A stretch of DNA of 64,000 nucleotides from Pseudoalteromonas viridis (GCF_017742995.1 NZ_CP072426.1:434001-498000); one strand, 5' to 3'. Positions 37,332 through 46,783 are shown, numbered from the stretch's first letter. Notes: generated from the sequence alone by a model not told the origin. Numbers and translations: made by a program.

Positions 37332-38933
37332 ATGTCGAATGCTGTAGAGACGTCAGCTGATCAATCCAACCAGCAAAAGCAAGGCGGCCTGTTTAACCGC
37401 TTTCTAGCAACGGTTGAGTTTCTGGGCAACATGTTGCCCCACCCTATCACCCTATTTGCCATGTTCTGTATCGCCATTGTCATTTTCAGTGGTATCGCGG
37501 ACTGGATGGGGCTCAGTGCCATAGATCCGCGCCCGGAAGGTGCAAAAGGCAGAGCGCCAGACGGTGTGATCGAGGTCGTCAGCCTGATGAGTGCAGAAGG
37601 TCTGCAGCGTATCGTCACCGGTCTCGTTACTAACTTTACGGGCTTTGCGCCACTGGGGACCGTATTGGTTGCGCTATTGGGTGTGAGTGTAGCAGAACAC
37701 TCAGGCATGCTTTCAGCGGCTATGCGCGGTATGGTCATGGGCGCATCTAAGCGATTAGTGACTTTTATGGTCGTGTTCGCGGCGATTCTTTCTAACACCG
37801 CTTCTGAGCTCGGCTATGTTGTACTGATCCCACTCGCAGCCATGATTTTCCATAGCCTGGGGCGCCACCCGCTTGCAGGTCTTGCCGCAGCCTTTGCCGG
37901 GGTATCTGGCGGTTACAGTGCTAACCTGTTATTGGGCACCATAGACCCGCTGCTTGCCGGTATCACTACACCTGCCGCGCAGATGATTGACCCGACCTAC
38001 CAGGTTGGTCCTGAGGCAAACTGGTACTTCATGATGATCTCTGTATTCCTGATTGCCATCGTAGGTACCTGGGTAACAGAAGCCATTGTTGAACCTCGCC
38101 TTGGCAAGTACAACCCGGACGAAGCCAGCGTTGACCTGTCCAGCAACAACATTGAACACCTGACAGACAAAGAAAAGTCTGGACTGAAGTGGGCTGGTGT
38201 TGCTTTGCTTGTGGTATCAGCCTTACTGGCATTAACCATAGTGCCTGAAAACGGTATTCTGCGTCACCCAGAAACAGGCGCCGTCGCCGGCTCTCCTTTC
38301 CTTAAAGGCATTGTTGTATTCATCTTCGTGACATTCGCTATTCCCGGTTTTGTCTATGGACGAGTTGTCGGCACTATGCGTAACGACCGTGACGTTATCG
38401 ACGCCATGAGTAAGAGCATGAGCTCAATGGGTATGTACATAGTGCTGGTGTTCTTTGCAGCTCAGTTCGTAGCCTTCTTTAAGTGGACCAACTTGGGTAC
38501 CATTTTGGCAATTAACGGTGCGGCGATGTTACAAGCGCTGAACCTGACAGGCCCGGAAGTGTTTGTTCTGTTTATTTTGATGTGTGCGGTTGTGAACCTG
38601 AGCCTGGGCTCATCTTCTGCCCAGTGGGCGGTTACCGCGCCTATCTTCGTGCCTATGCTGATGTTGGTCGGCTATGCACCTGAAACCATTCAGGCTGCAT
38701 ACCGTATCGGCGACTCAGTTACTAACCTGATCACACCTATGATGAGTTACTTTGGTCTGATATTGGCGGTGGCCACCAAGTATAAAAAAGACATGGGGAT
38801 CGGTACTCTGGTCGCGACCATGCTGCCCTACAGCATGTGTTTCTTTATCGGCTGGGTGGCGCTGTTCTATATCTGGGTATTTGGATTCGGCTTGCCGGTC
38901 GGGCCAAACTCCCCGATTTACTATCAGCCCTAG
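37332..38933 (+). CDS. abgT: AbgT-family transporter
   Basis: Inner-membrane transporter of 533 residues with about 11 hydrophobic segments. Family motifs: FLATVEFLGNMLPHPITLFAMF at the N-terminus, GVSVAEHSGMLSAAMRGMVMG, SGGYSANLLLGTIDPLLAGI and the C-terminal SSSAQWAVTAPIFVPMLML and GDSVTNLITPMMSYF. E. coli AbgT imports p-aminobenzoyl-glutamate; other members (MtrF, YdaH) export sulphonamides or p-aminobenzoate, so direction and substrate are open. No abgAB hydrolase genes are adjacent. A terminator follows. Confidence 0.92.
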   Translation: MSNAVETSADQSNQQKQGGLFNRFLATVEFLGNMLPHPITLFAMFCIAIVIFSGIADWMGLSAIDPRPEGAKGRAPDGVIEVVSLMSAEGLQRIVTGLVTNFTGFAPLGTVLVALLGVSVAEHSGMLSAAMRGMVMGASKRLVTFMVVFAAILSNTASELGYVVLIPLAAMIFHSLGRHPLAGLAAAFAGVSGGYSANLLLGTIDPLLAGITTPAAQMIDPTYQVGPEANWYFMMISVFLIAIVGTWVTEAIVEPRLGKYNPDEASVDLSSNNIEHLTDKEKSGLKWAGVALLVVSALLALTIVPENGILRHPETGAVAGSPFLKGIVVFIFVTFAIPGFVYGRVVGTMRNDRDVIDAMSKSMSSMGMYIVLVFFAAQFVAFFKWTNLGTILAINGAAMLQALNLTGPEVFVLFILMCAVVNLSLGSSSAQWAVTAPIFVPMLMLVGYAPETIQAAYRIGDSVTNLITPMMSYFGLILAVATKYKKDMGIGTLVATMLPYSMCFFIGWVALFYIWVFGFGLPVGPNSPIYYQP

Positions 38934-38940
38934 TCAAATT

Positions 38941-38967
38941 ATGCCAGCGCAAGCTGGCATTTTTTTT
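38941..38967 (+). terminator. Intrinsic terminator after abgT
   Basis: ATGCCAGC / GCTGGCAT stem of 8 bp with GCAA loop and a run of seven T or more. Confidence 0.92.
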
Positions 38968-39076
38968 GGCAAATATGCAAGGTTCCATTTGTTTAATGGT
39001 TGATGCTGTCCTACAGTCCTATAGGAATCGCCGAAAAGGAGTTTAAACCTACGACATAAACTATTTAAGGCTAACC

Positions 39077-39712
39077 ATGTATACACTGTTCTACTATCCA
39101 CGAAACGCGAGTTTAGCGCCTCACTTTGTTCTTGAAGCCCTCAAGGTCCCCTACCAGCTTGAACTGGTCGACAGAAAAAAAAATGTGCAGCGGTCGGCAC
39201 AATATTTACAACTCAACCCGACAGGACGGATCCCAACCTTAGTTGATGACGAGTTTGTTCTGTTCGAAAGTGCCGCTATTTGTCTTTACTTATGTGAAAA
39301 GCACCCCGATGGTCATTTAATTCCTGCAGAGCCAAAACAAAAAGCGGAATTTTACCAGTGGCTGATGTATCTGACGACCACAGTTCAGGCAGAGCTGATG
39401 ATCTACTTTTACCCAGAGCGCCACACGCAAAGTGCACTCATGTATGACGATATTGTCAGAACCCAGCAGTCGCGTGTGCAAGAAATGCTGACCCTGCTCG
39501 ACAGACATCTGGCAGATAAAACCTATATGGTTGGTGAGCAGTTCACGGTCTGTGATTGCTATTTATTTATGCTCTGTATCTGGGCCGACGAGCTTGCCAA
39601 ACCGCCGCTGCAATTTGAGCATCTGGGACGTTACTTAAGTGGTATTTCCAGGCATCCTGCAATTGAGGCAGTATGTAAAAAAGAAGGGACAGAATTAGGC
39701 ATGTATCGCTGA
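39077..39712 (+). CDS. Glutathione S-transferase family protein
   Basis: A 211-residue protein of standard GST size. The N-terminal thioredoxin-like domain (YTLFYYPRNASLAPHFVLEAL; LNPTGRIPTLVDDEFVLFES with the cis-Pro and glutathione-contacting ESAAI) is followed by an all-helical C-terminal domain from about residue 85 (TYMVGEQFTVCDCYLFMLC). A Ser in the YPRNAS loop is a plausible catalytic residue. It is alone, converging with rhlE. Substrate unknown. Confidence 0.88.
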   Translation: MYTLFYYPRNASLAPHFVLEALKVPYQLELVDRKKNVQRSAQYLQLNPTGRIPTLVDDEFVLFESAAICLYLCEKHPDGHLIPAEPKQKAEFYQWLMYLTTTVQAELMIYFYPERHTQSALMYDDIVRTQQSRVQEMLTLLDRHLADKTYMVGEQFTVCDCYLFMLCIWADELAKPPLQFEHLGRYLSGISRHPAIEAVCKKEGTELGMYR

Positions 39713-39715
39713 GTA

Positions 39716-39744
39716 TTCAGTCTGGCCTGTCAGGCCAGACTGAA
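39716..39744. terminator. Long perfect hairpin between GST and rhlE
   Basis: A 13-bp perfect stem (left arm starts TTCAGTCTGG, right arm ends CCAGACTGAA) with a 3-base GTC loop sits exactly between the two converging stop codons. It lacks a T run on either side, so it may act with Rho or as a 3'-end stabiliser. Confidence 0.6.
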
Positions 39745-39753
39745 GGACATTAA

Positions 39754-41052
39754 CTACTTCTGTAATTTTAGCTGAGCGCCTTTTAATCTCTGACGAACGT
39801 TACTAATTTTAGCGCGGTTTTTGGCGCGCGCTTCACCACTGGCCTGATTACTCGGACGGTTAGTACGCGCCTTACGACGCTGATGAGACGGCTTCTTAGC
39901 CAGGTTTTCAATCAGGTTTTCGCGGCTGGCGACCTCATAACCCGGCAGATAATAGCGCTTTATTTTCTGGCCAATTAAAGTTTCGATATGAAGCAAAGTC
40001 TGCTCTTCTTCTCGTGCCACAAAAGAAATTGCCTGACCCGAGTTCCCCGCACGGCCGGTACGACCAATACGGTGCACGTAGTCCTCAGCAAGATAAGGTA
40101 AATCGTAGTTGATTACGCGAGGGAGCCCGTCAATATCAATGCCCCGGGCCGCCACCTCTGTGGCGACCAGCACTCTGACCTTGCCCTCTTTAAACTCACG
40201 TAATGCCCTGCGACGAGCACCCTGGCTTTTATCACCATGGCAGACTGTTGCACTGATCCCATCAAGCTCCAGCTCTTTGACCAGCTGATCGGCATCGTCT
40301 TTCATATTGACGAAAACCAGTACCTGCAACCAGTTTTTCTTTCCGATCAGCTCAGACAGCAGCTCTTGCTTACGCTTTTGCTCAACCGGATAAACAACGT
40401 GTCGTACGGTTTCTGCGGTGGTGTTTTCTTTCGCGGCCTGAACCAATTTAGGCTCACGCAGTACTTGCTTGGCAAATTGTTTAACTGCCGTTGGGAAAGT
40501 CGCAGAAAATAACAGTAACTGTCTGTCTTCGCTGACCATGTCGATGACCTTTTGCATATCTGCAACAAAGCCCATGTCCAGCATACGATCTGCCTCATCC
40601 AGCACCAGGTACTTTACCTGTGCCAGGCTGACAGAACCCAAACGGATCAAATCTAACAGCCGCCCTGGTGTGGCAACCAGAATATCAACGCCCTGAGCAA
40701 GGCGCTGTGTCTGTCCTTCAACGTTCACACCACCGTACACAGCCTGCACGGTCAGTGGAGTATACTGGCAAAACGCCTCACAGTTGTTGGCTATTTGCTC
40801 GGCAAGTTCTCTGGTTGGCGCAAGGATCAGCGCGCGTGGCGACTTCAGTGATTCTCCCTCCAGCAAACGGTGGATCACAGGCAGTGCAAACGCCGCTGTT
40901 TTACCGGTTCCGGTTTGCGCAGTTGCTAACACGTCATGGCCGCGCCTGACGACGGGGATAGCTGCCTGCTGTATCGGTGTCAGGGTATGGAAATTTAATT
41001 CATCTAGCGCCTTTAGTAAGGCATCGGGAAAACTGAAAGACTTAAAATTCAT
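39754..41052 (-). CDS. rhlE: DEAD-box RNA helicase RhlE-like
   Basis: ATP-dependent RNA helicase of 432 residues used in ribosome assembly and RNA turnover. Motifs in order: Q motif (FHTLTPIQQAAIP), I ATAQTGTGKT, Ia PTRELAEQ, II LDEADRML, III FSATF, IV VLVFVNMKDDADQL, V ATEVAARGIDIDGL, VI HRIGRTGRAG. A basic C-terminal tail (KKPSHQRRKARTNRPSNQAS) follows the helicase core. The upstream gene on the same strand is the plant-type dapA, 75 bases away. RhlE is assigned by motif style; SrmB or DbpA are less likely. Confidence 0.9.
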   Translation of the reverse strand: MNFKSFSFPDALLKALDELNFHTLTPIQQAAIPVVRRGHDVLATAQTGTGKTAAFALPVIHRLLEGESLKSPRALILAPTRELAEQIANNCEAFCQYTPLTVQAVYGGVNVEGQTQRLAQGVDILVATPGRLLDLIRLGSVSLAQVKYLVLDEADRMLDMGFVADMQKVIDMVSEDRQLLLFSATFPTAVKQFAKQVLREPKLVQAAKENTTAETVRHVVYPVEQKRKQELLSELIGKKNWLQVLVFVNMKDDADQLVKELELDGISATVCHGDKSQGARRRALREFKEGKVRVLVATEVAARGIDIDGLPRVINYDLPYLAEDYVHRIGRTGRAGNSGQAISFVAREEEQTLLHIETLIGQKIKRYYLPGYEVASRENLIENLAKKPSHQRRKARTNRPSNQASGEARAKNRAKISNVRQRLKGAQLKLQK

Positions 41053-41127
41053 TGCAAAAACCTGCGACCAATAATGAAGGGCCGCAGATTATACGCTATT
41101 TAATTGCCCGGTGTCACCTGCATGTGG

Positions 41128-42042
41128 TTAATATAGCTTAACATCGGCAGGATTAATCACATCGGCAACGCCACCAACCACGGTTTCAGCATTAAGTTGA
41201 TTGATCAATTCAACCCCCGTTCTTTGCTGGGATTCACTCAGTGGTACGTATGGCAAACGAAACACAGGCAATGCGGCGCCAGTCATAGCCAGCGCAGTAT
41301 TGATTGCAATCGGGTTTGGCTCGCAAAACAACCAATTCATCAACGGCTGCAATTGCGCGTTCAGCGACTCATTTGGGCTATCCATCAGTGCACGAAACAA
41401 CTGCGGAACCAGATTTGAAGTGACCGAGATAACACCGTGAGACTGATGTACGTGGCGACTGTCATGGGCCTGGTCGTCATTACCCGACCAACAGGCAATG
41501 CCTTTTTGCTCATAATAGGCTATGCGCTCATGCCCAGCACACTCTTTCATGCCAACAAAATTGGCGTGACTGGCCAGCGGTTCGATGATTTCTGGCGTCA
41601 GGTCCTGACCTGTCCGCCCAGGTACGTTATAAATAAAGGCAGGGCCGATATCCAATACGCGTGCAAAATGCTCCGCCAGACCGGCCTCGGAAGTGCGGCC
41701 ATAGTAGGGATTGATCTGCAGTGCCGCATCCATACCAGACGCAAAACCATATTCTGTCGCCTTAACCGCTTCACGCGTATTATTACTGCCAGTGTTGCCG
41801 ACGATCACCAGCTTATCGGAAAACCGATTCACACTGTGCGCAATCAGCATCAGGTGCTCTTCCCAGTTCATTAACTGGCCTTCACCCGTCGTGCCACCGA
41901 CGACAATCCCATCAACGCCCGCCGCAATTTGTGCTTCAACAAGCGCGTCAAAACCGGCAAGGTCAATATTGCCGTGTAAATCATAAGGAGTTTTGATAGC
42001 CGTAATTAAACTGGCTTTTTTTATCGTTTCTATGTTGCGCAT
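41128..42042 (-). CDS. dapA: Dihydrodipicolinate synthase, plant-like type
   Basis: A 304-residue DapA-family aldolase (condenses pyruvate with aspartate semialdehyde for lysine and diaminopimelate). The Schiff-base lysine is in VGMKECAG and the catalytic tyrosine in YNVPGRTG. From memory the body resembles plant DHDPS more than E. coli DapA: GGTTGEGQLMNWEEH, NTGSNNTREAVKATE, INPYYGRTS, CWSGNDDQAHDSR, EPNPIAINTALA and PVFRLPYVPL. The Trp after GQLM, which in plant enzymes packs near the allosteric lysine, is present. It may be a second dapA or a relative with another substrate. Divergent from the 42196 gene. Confidence 0.82.
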   Translation of the reverse strand: MRNIETIKKASLITAIKTPYDLHGNIDLAGFDALVEAQIAAGVDGIVVGGTTGEGQLMNWEEHLMLIAHSVNRFSDKLVIVGNTGSNNTREAVKATEYGFASGMDAALQINPYYGRTSEAGLAEHFARVLDIGPAFIYNVPGRTGQDLTPEIIEPLASHANFVGMKECAGHERIAYYEQKGIACWSGNDDQAHDSRHVHQSHGVISVTSNLVPQLFRALMDSPNESLNAQLQPLMNWLFCEPNPIAINTALAMTGAALPVFRLPYVPLSESQQRTGVELINQLNAETVVGGVADVINPADVKLY

Positions 42043-42195
42043 ACAAATTTCGTTTGATTCGTTATTTGGCGCTAAGTTTTAACACAAATGAAAGTCAGAT
42101 CCGAGGGGCAATTGGAAAATTTATAAAACAGCTTGCCTAAATACGCTGATTCGGCCAGAATAAGAATACTGTATATATAACCAGTTATTTTATTT

Positions 42196-42849
42196 ATGCG
42201 TCTGACACACCACCTCAGTACACACTTTTTCAGCGCTGACGAGCTCTGTAGCGCACTTGGCGTTGCGCCCGATCAACTTATGCATTGGCAGGAAATGTGT
42301 ATTTTCCCTAACGCCAGTTATAGCCTGGAAAACCAGATCAAGTGTAGCTCTTACCTGGGTCTCTATGAATGCGTTGAGCATACAGATTACTACCCTAGAG
42401 GTGCTGAGCTATGGGGTCAGCTGCTTCTGAAGCATCAGGTGGAGCAATCATCCCATGCTTACGAGCTATTTCAGCAAAAGTACGTGCAAGTGCTCAGTAA
42501 GTGTGCACAGCAGGGCCTGGTAAGCCAGGACAGCCGCTTTAATGAAGACTTACCTGAACATATACAACAAAGCTGGCAACAATTCCTGTGCAGTAAATAC
42601 GGTGTTATTAGCCAAAATGGGCTCATAGAAGAAATTGTGTATATAGACCTGGGTCGCGCTCTGGTAGACACATTGACCGAGGACCGTACTGCCAGCCATA
42701 TCCCGGCACAACACAGAGCTGAGTTACTTAGCGCACTTAAACTGTTAAATCGTGCACTCAGCCACCACATGGAACACGAAAAACCCATGTCCATGCGTTA
42801 CAAGTACATCGAGAGCCTGATAGCTAAATACGACTTGTCTATTCGCTAA
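42196..42849 (+). CDS. Uncharacterised 217-aa protein (possible DUF6058)
   Basis: No function recognised. The N-terminal 45 residues (HFFSADELCSALGVAPDQL, then HWQEMCIFPNASY) read like a MerR-type helix-turn-helix module; the rest is mostly helical with a His/Cys-containing centre and ends SMRYKYIESLIAKYDLSIR. No signal peptide or membrane segment. The pattern resembles DUF6058, known from Pseudoalteromonas and relatives, but I hold that loosely. It is a single gene between dapA (divergent) and a small reverse gene, with a hairpin at its end. Confidence 0.75.
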   Translation: MRLTHHLSTHFFSADELCSALGVAPDQLMHWQEMCIFPNASYSLENQIKCSSYLGLYECVEHTDYYPRGAELWGQLLLKHQVEQSSHAYELFQQKYVQVLSKCAQQGLVSQDSRFNEDLPEHIQQSWQQFLCSKYGVISQNGLIEEIVYIDLGRALVDTLTEDRTASHIPAQHRAELLSALKLLNRALSHHMEHEKPMSMRYKYIESLIAKYDLSIR

Positions 42850-42860
42850 ATACTGTTGTG

Positions 42861-42884
42861 CAGAGAGGTCTGAAAACCTCTCTG
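42861..42884. terminator. Hairpin between convergent small genes
   Basis: CAGAGAGGT / ACCTCTCTG, 9-bp stem with CTGAAA loop, directly after the 42196-42849 gene. No T run follows on either strand, so termination strength is uncertain. Confidence 0.55.
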
Positions 42885-42899
42885 TACCGGTCATTATAA

Positions 42900-43160
42900 T
42901 TAATGGGCCTGCTCGTAGTGGGCTCTGAAGATTTCAAATGCCTTCAATACCCTCAGCTGGTCCTGACATAAAGCGTCGTACCAGGCATCAAACTGGCTAT
43001 CATCATCTTGTTCACTCAAAGCAAGGTATTGTGCTAATAGCTCGATAATATCGCCATGCGTGCAGCTCAGATTATCCAGTTGTTTTAATTGTTCTGAATG
43101 ATCTTTATTTTGTAATTCAGCGATGACGCTATTATCCAATTGTTGTGTTTTGTCCATCAT
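42900..43160 (-). CDS. Small acidic hypothetical protein
   Basis: An 86-residue, Asp/Glu/Gln-rich, probably all-helical cytoplasmic protein (IIELLAQYLALSEQDDDSQF; VLKAFEIFRAHYEQAH). I do not recognise a family. A second in-frame Met follows the first. It is separated by a hairpin from the gene on its left and by 218 bp from the propeller gene on its right. Confidence 0.65.
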   Translation of the reverse strand: MMDKTQQLDNSVIAELQNKDHSEQLKQLDNLSCTHGDIIELLAQYLALSEQDDDSQFDAWYDALCQDQLRVLKAFEIFRAHYEQAH

Positions 43161-43325
43161 GACGAATTCCTGTTTCTCAATCCATAGCTAGTTATATCAG
43201 CCTAGTTCGGAATATCCAGTGCTTTGTATGCCGTTCGCTCAATCTATCAACAATTTGTTATAAAAAGTAACCTTTCGCGCAGAAATTAACACTATTCCTC
43301 TCACTCTATTGCAAAGCACAGACGT

Positions 43326-43356
43326 AAAAAAAGCGAGTTAGTTTTCACCAACTCGC
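43326..43356 (-). terminator. Terminator after the propeller gene
   Basis: On the minus strand GCGAGTT / AACTCGC pair across a loop containing GGTGAAAAC, followed by a run of seven T. It lies about 20 bases past the stop codon. Confidence 0.82.
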
Positions 43357-43378
43357 CTTCTGTTTAATCAGCTTTCGC

Positions 43379-46300
43379 CTATTTACGTCTTCTGCGAAGC
43401 AATGCCAGCGGCAAGCTCAGCAATGCCAGCCAAGAGAATGAACCTGCATCGCCGTCGTCATCATCGTCATCATCACCACGAAGGTTTCTGATTGAGACAT
43501 GCACTTCAGTATGGTTTGACAAGTTACCATAGGTATCTTCGGCTTGAACACCAAAGTAAACCTCTTCCTGGTATTCATAATCTAGCTCTTTCGCGACGAT
43601 TACTTTACCCTCTGCGTCAACATTGAAGAAGCTGTCACCATAAACGTGGAATTTTTCCACAGGAGACACCTCAGCATCAGGGTCACTGAATACCAACTGA
43701 CCTACAACTGTACCGATTGGTGTATTCTCAAGCACTTCGAAGCTCTGATTTGACTCGATAACAGGGGATGCATCATAAATATTGACTGAGAAGCTTGCTG
43801 ATACTTTAGACTCCCCATCCATCGCATATAGCTTAACATCACCACTGAATACACTGCTCGCAATCCCCTTCAACACACCTTCTGTGAATCTAAGACCTGG
43901 GATCTGCGGCTCAATTGACAAGGTAATTTTTTCGCTGTCTATGTCAGAAATTTTACCATTAAAGTCAACTTCAACAGATTGACCTAACATCACTTCAAGG
44001 TTTTCAAGCTCTCCGATAACAGGCATGTCATTGACGTTTTCAACGTTAAGCTCAACTGTGACCTCTTGCCCAGACTCAGCTTTTTCAGCAGTACCGGTGA
44101 ATCTAAAGGCGTCTTTCCCTGCAAAGTTGGTAACAGGCTTGTAAGTCACCATGTCAAACTTATCCAGCGCGACAACAGCACCAACAGCCAGTAATTCATC
44201 TCCAAGCATCAACTCACCTGATTGAGGTAGCTCAGTAATTTCAACTGAAGCAAAAGCATTCAGGAATCGGTCAGCAAATGCAGACGCAACCTTCACTGAA
44301 GAGTCTTCATCTAGCGTAATTTCGTAGTGTTGATCTGTAGCTGACGCAACTTTGTAAGCACTGCGTCCATGAGTGAAAGCAAAAACCTCATTCCCATGGA
44401 ATGTAACCTTAGCTACATTGGTATTAGCCAGGCCAGAGCCGTCAGCGAACCAGTTTTCACCCCCATCAGTAGAGATGAATACACCTAAATCGGTACCGAT
44501 AATGACGCGCTGAGCATTATTTGGATCAACCGCCACCGAGGTCGCGGGTACGTTTGGAATATTTTTGTCGATAGGCATCCAGCTCTTACCACCATCTGTG
44601 GTTTTCCAGACATGCGCCTGATCAAACGTCGAAACTGTGGCGTAAGCGATTTGCGCATCAGTTGGATCAAATGCGATGGCGCTGATTGTAGCACGCTCGT
44701 CTTCTTTACCAATTTTGAAACTATGCCAAGGTTGCTCGGCATTCGCTTCACCTGCCGCGTAATTAATGTAGATATAACCCTCGCGTGTACCGGCAGCTAC
44801 AATGTTTTCATCCTGCGGAGCAATACCGATTGCATACACTGCGCTATCTAATACGGGGCTACCAGCTACCCAGTTTTCGGCCTGATCAGTTGTGCGCCAA
44901 AGCTGATTACCACCTATCCAAAGAACCTGTGGGTTAGATGGTGCCATTTCGAAGCGTGTTATGAACGGGAAGCCGTCGCCGGTTATGCCATTGAAAGAAT
45001 CAGCAAATGTCACACCGCCATCTGTCGACTTCTGTATAGATAGGTTGGTATATTCGGTGAACAGTACGTTTGGATTCGTTGGATCAACCGCTGTCCAACC
45101 GCCGTCACCCCCTGTGATTTCGCGCCACTTGTTAAATCCGCCATCTTCACCAAGCAAAGTACCATTATCCTGAGTACCGCCGAAGTAGGCAGTGCCATCA
45201 GGCATCACCGTACCATGATAGAATTGTGTTACTGCATAGCCATTGTTTAGCGTCTGCCAGTTTACTTTGCCTGTAGGGTCATTGCTCGCACCACATATCT
45301 GCGCGAGGTCTAGTCGCTCACCCATTGCATTGTCAGTTCGTTGAATACCACCATCGTTACCTACAAACATTGTTGTGTTGTTCACGCCATCATACGCTGG
45401 GTGAAAAACAATCGTATGTTGGTCAGCGTGGGCATACAGTTCGTGATCCATACTAAACCACCAGATACTGGTTGGTACGAACGTTTTACCGCCGTCATCT
45501 GAGCGGAATGTATCGATACCACCCGTCCAGACTACATCAGGATTGACGGGGTCAACCGCAATGATGTTGTCATACCAACCCTGGTTGTAGAACTGAGGCT
45601 CAGGACCATAACCACATTGAGGGAACAAACCAAACACAGTGTTACTCAATAGCAGTTTACTATAGTCGTCTGCTGAATCACGGGTGACCGTCGCATTCCA
45701 GGTTAAGCCCATATCTTCGGATTTATAGACGGCTTCCATACCATGATCATCGATGTTAGCCAGCAAAGCGTACATGATGTTGTTGTCAGACGGTGCCACA
45801 GCGATCGTCGAGCGGCCTTGTTTTGGAACGACCAAAACCGGATCCCAGTTATCACCGCTGTCCGCACTGCGGTGGATACCGCCCGTGTCAAACGAACCAC
45901 ACGCAGTGACCAAGACATCTTTGTCACCACCGTCAACCAGGGTCAGGTCGGTACATCCAGCAGATGCGCCTTCTGCAACGAACACGGTCTCCCAGCTTGC
46001 ACCAAGGTCTTTAGAGCGCTGCACACCGCCGCGTGTTGCGGCATAAAGGGTAGCCGGATCATTTTTGCTAAACACTATCTTATTTGTGTAGTGGAATAGT
46101 TCATTGCCAGAGGTGGCCTCAAGTTGCTCCCAACTTACCCCGCCATCGGTGGATTTAAAAATACCATCTCCGCGCAGAGCGTCGGCATTAAAGAAACCCT
46201 CACCCGTTCCGGCATAGATGGTATTCGGGTCATTCGGTGCAAATGTCAGCGTAGTAACCGCCAGGTTGGTCGCCAAATCACTCATTGGCTGCCAGGATTT

Positions 46301-46783
46301 ACCGGCATCGGTGGTTTTCCACACGCCTCCTGCAACACCCGCGGTGTACATGGTGTCATGATCTGTTGGGTGGATTATCAAAGCTCTTGTACGGCCACCG
46401 ATATTGCCTGGTCCCAGCTCTTCCCACTGACCCAGTTCACGATTGATGCCATCAACAGAGTTCATACGAGGTCTGTAATCAAAAACGACTTTATTGTCAG
46501 CCAGTGAGTATCGCTGCATCGTTTTCATCTGTGCCAAAGCTTTAGAGTATTTCTCCGTCGGCAGGGTTTCTACGCCTTTCGGTAGACGTTGTGAAATATA
46601 AAACTCTTGCGCTTCTTTGGGTTTATCATAGCGCTTTGGTGAATTGGCTTTTTTCTCAGCCTTGGCAGCCAGATAGTCTGCTTTTAGCTCGTACATGTTT
46701 GGCTGCGCGTTTTGATACGCCAGATAACTGGCACCGCCCAGCGCAATTGCAACAGCAAGGCTCACAGGGTGTAAGAGTTTCAT
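43379..46783 (-). CDS. VPS10/sialidase-like beta-propeller protein with GlyGly-CTERM
   Basis: A 1134-residue exported protein. An N-terminal signal (SLAVAIALGGASYLAY) leads into a long propeller region (about 118-820) with many Asp-box repeats of the form S/T-x-D-x-G-x-S/T-W/F, e.g. KTTDAGKSW, KSTDGGVSW, RSKDLGASW, RSADSGDNW, KTTDGGKSW and ISTDGGENW. Then come Ig/cadherin-like modules (ESNQSFEVLENTPIGTVVG). The C-terminus is a seven-Asp run, GDAGSFSWLALLSL and RRRRK: a GlyGly-CTERM signal, removed by rhombosortase in type II secretion systems. No enzyme activity can be assigned; adhesion or polymer binding is possible. Confidence 0.9.
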   Translation of the reverse strand: MKLLHPVSLAVAIALGGASYLAYQNAQPNMYELKADYLAAKAEKKANSPKRYDKPKEAQEFYISQRLPKGVETLPTEKYSKALAQMKTMQRYSLADNKVVFDYRPRMNSVDGINRELGQWEELGPGNIGGRTRALIIHPTDHDTMYTAGVAGGVWKTTDAGKSWQPMSDLATNLAVTTLTFAPNDPNTIYAGTGEGFFNADALRGDGIFKSTDGGVSWEQLEATSGNELFHYTNKIVFSKNDPATLYAATRGGVQRSKDLGASWETVFVAEGASAGCTDLTLVDGGDKDVLVTACGSFDTGGIHRSADSGDNWDPVLVVPKQGRSTIAVAPSDNNIMYALLANIDDHGMEAVYKSEDMGLTWNATVTRDSADDYSKLLLSNTVFGLFPQCGYGPEPQFYNQGWYDNIIAVDPVNPDVVWTGGIDTFRSDDGGKTFVPTSIWWFSMDHELYAHADQHTIVFHPAYDGVNNTTMFVGNDGGIQRTDNAMGERLDLAQICGASNDPTGKVNWQTLNNGYAVTQFYHGTVMPDGTAYFGGTQDNGTLLGEDGGFNKWREITGGDGGWTAVDPTNPNVLFTEYTNLSIQKSTDGGVTFADSFNGITGDGFPFITRFEMAPSNPQVLWIGGNQLWRTTDQAENWVAGSPVLDSAVYAIGIAPQDENIVAAGTREGYIYINYAAGEANAEQPWHSFKIGKEDERATISAIAFDPTDAQIAYATVSTFDQAHVWKTTDGGKSWMPIDKNIPNVPATSVAVDPNNAQRVIIGTDLGVFISTDGGENWFADGSGLANTNVAKVTFHGNEVFAFTHGRSAYKVASATDQHYEITLDEDSSVKVASAFADRFLNAFASVEITELPQSGELMLGDELLAVGAVVALDKFDMVTYKPVTNFAGKDAFRFTGTAEKAESGQEVTVELNVENVNDMPVIGELENLEVMLGQSVEVDFNGKISDIDSEKITLSIEPQIPGLRFTEGVLKGIASSVFSGDVKLYAMDGESKVSASFSVNIYDASPVIESNQSFEVLENTPIGTVVGQLVFSDPDAEVSPVEKFHVYGDSFFNVDAEGKVIVAKELDYEYQEEVYFGVQAEDTYGNLSNHTEVHVSIRNLRGDDDDDDDGDAGSFSWLALLSLPLALLRRRRK

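Noticed and set aside
43440..43490. Short repeat tract of GTC/ATC triplets as a microsatellite
   Set aside because: It is the coding sequence for the poly-Asp run before the GlyGly-CTERM signal, not an independent repeat element.
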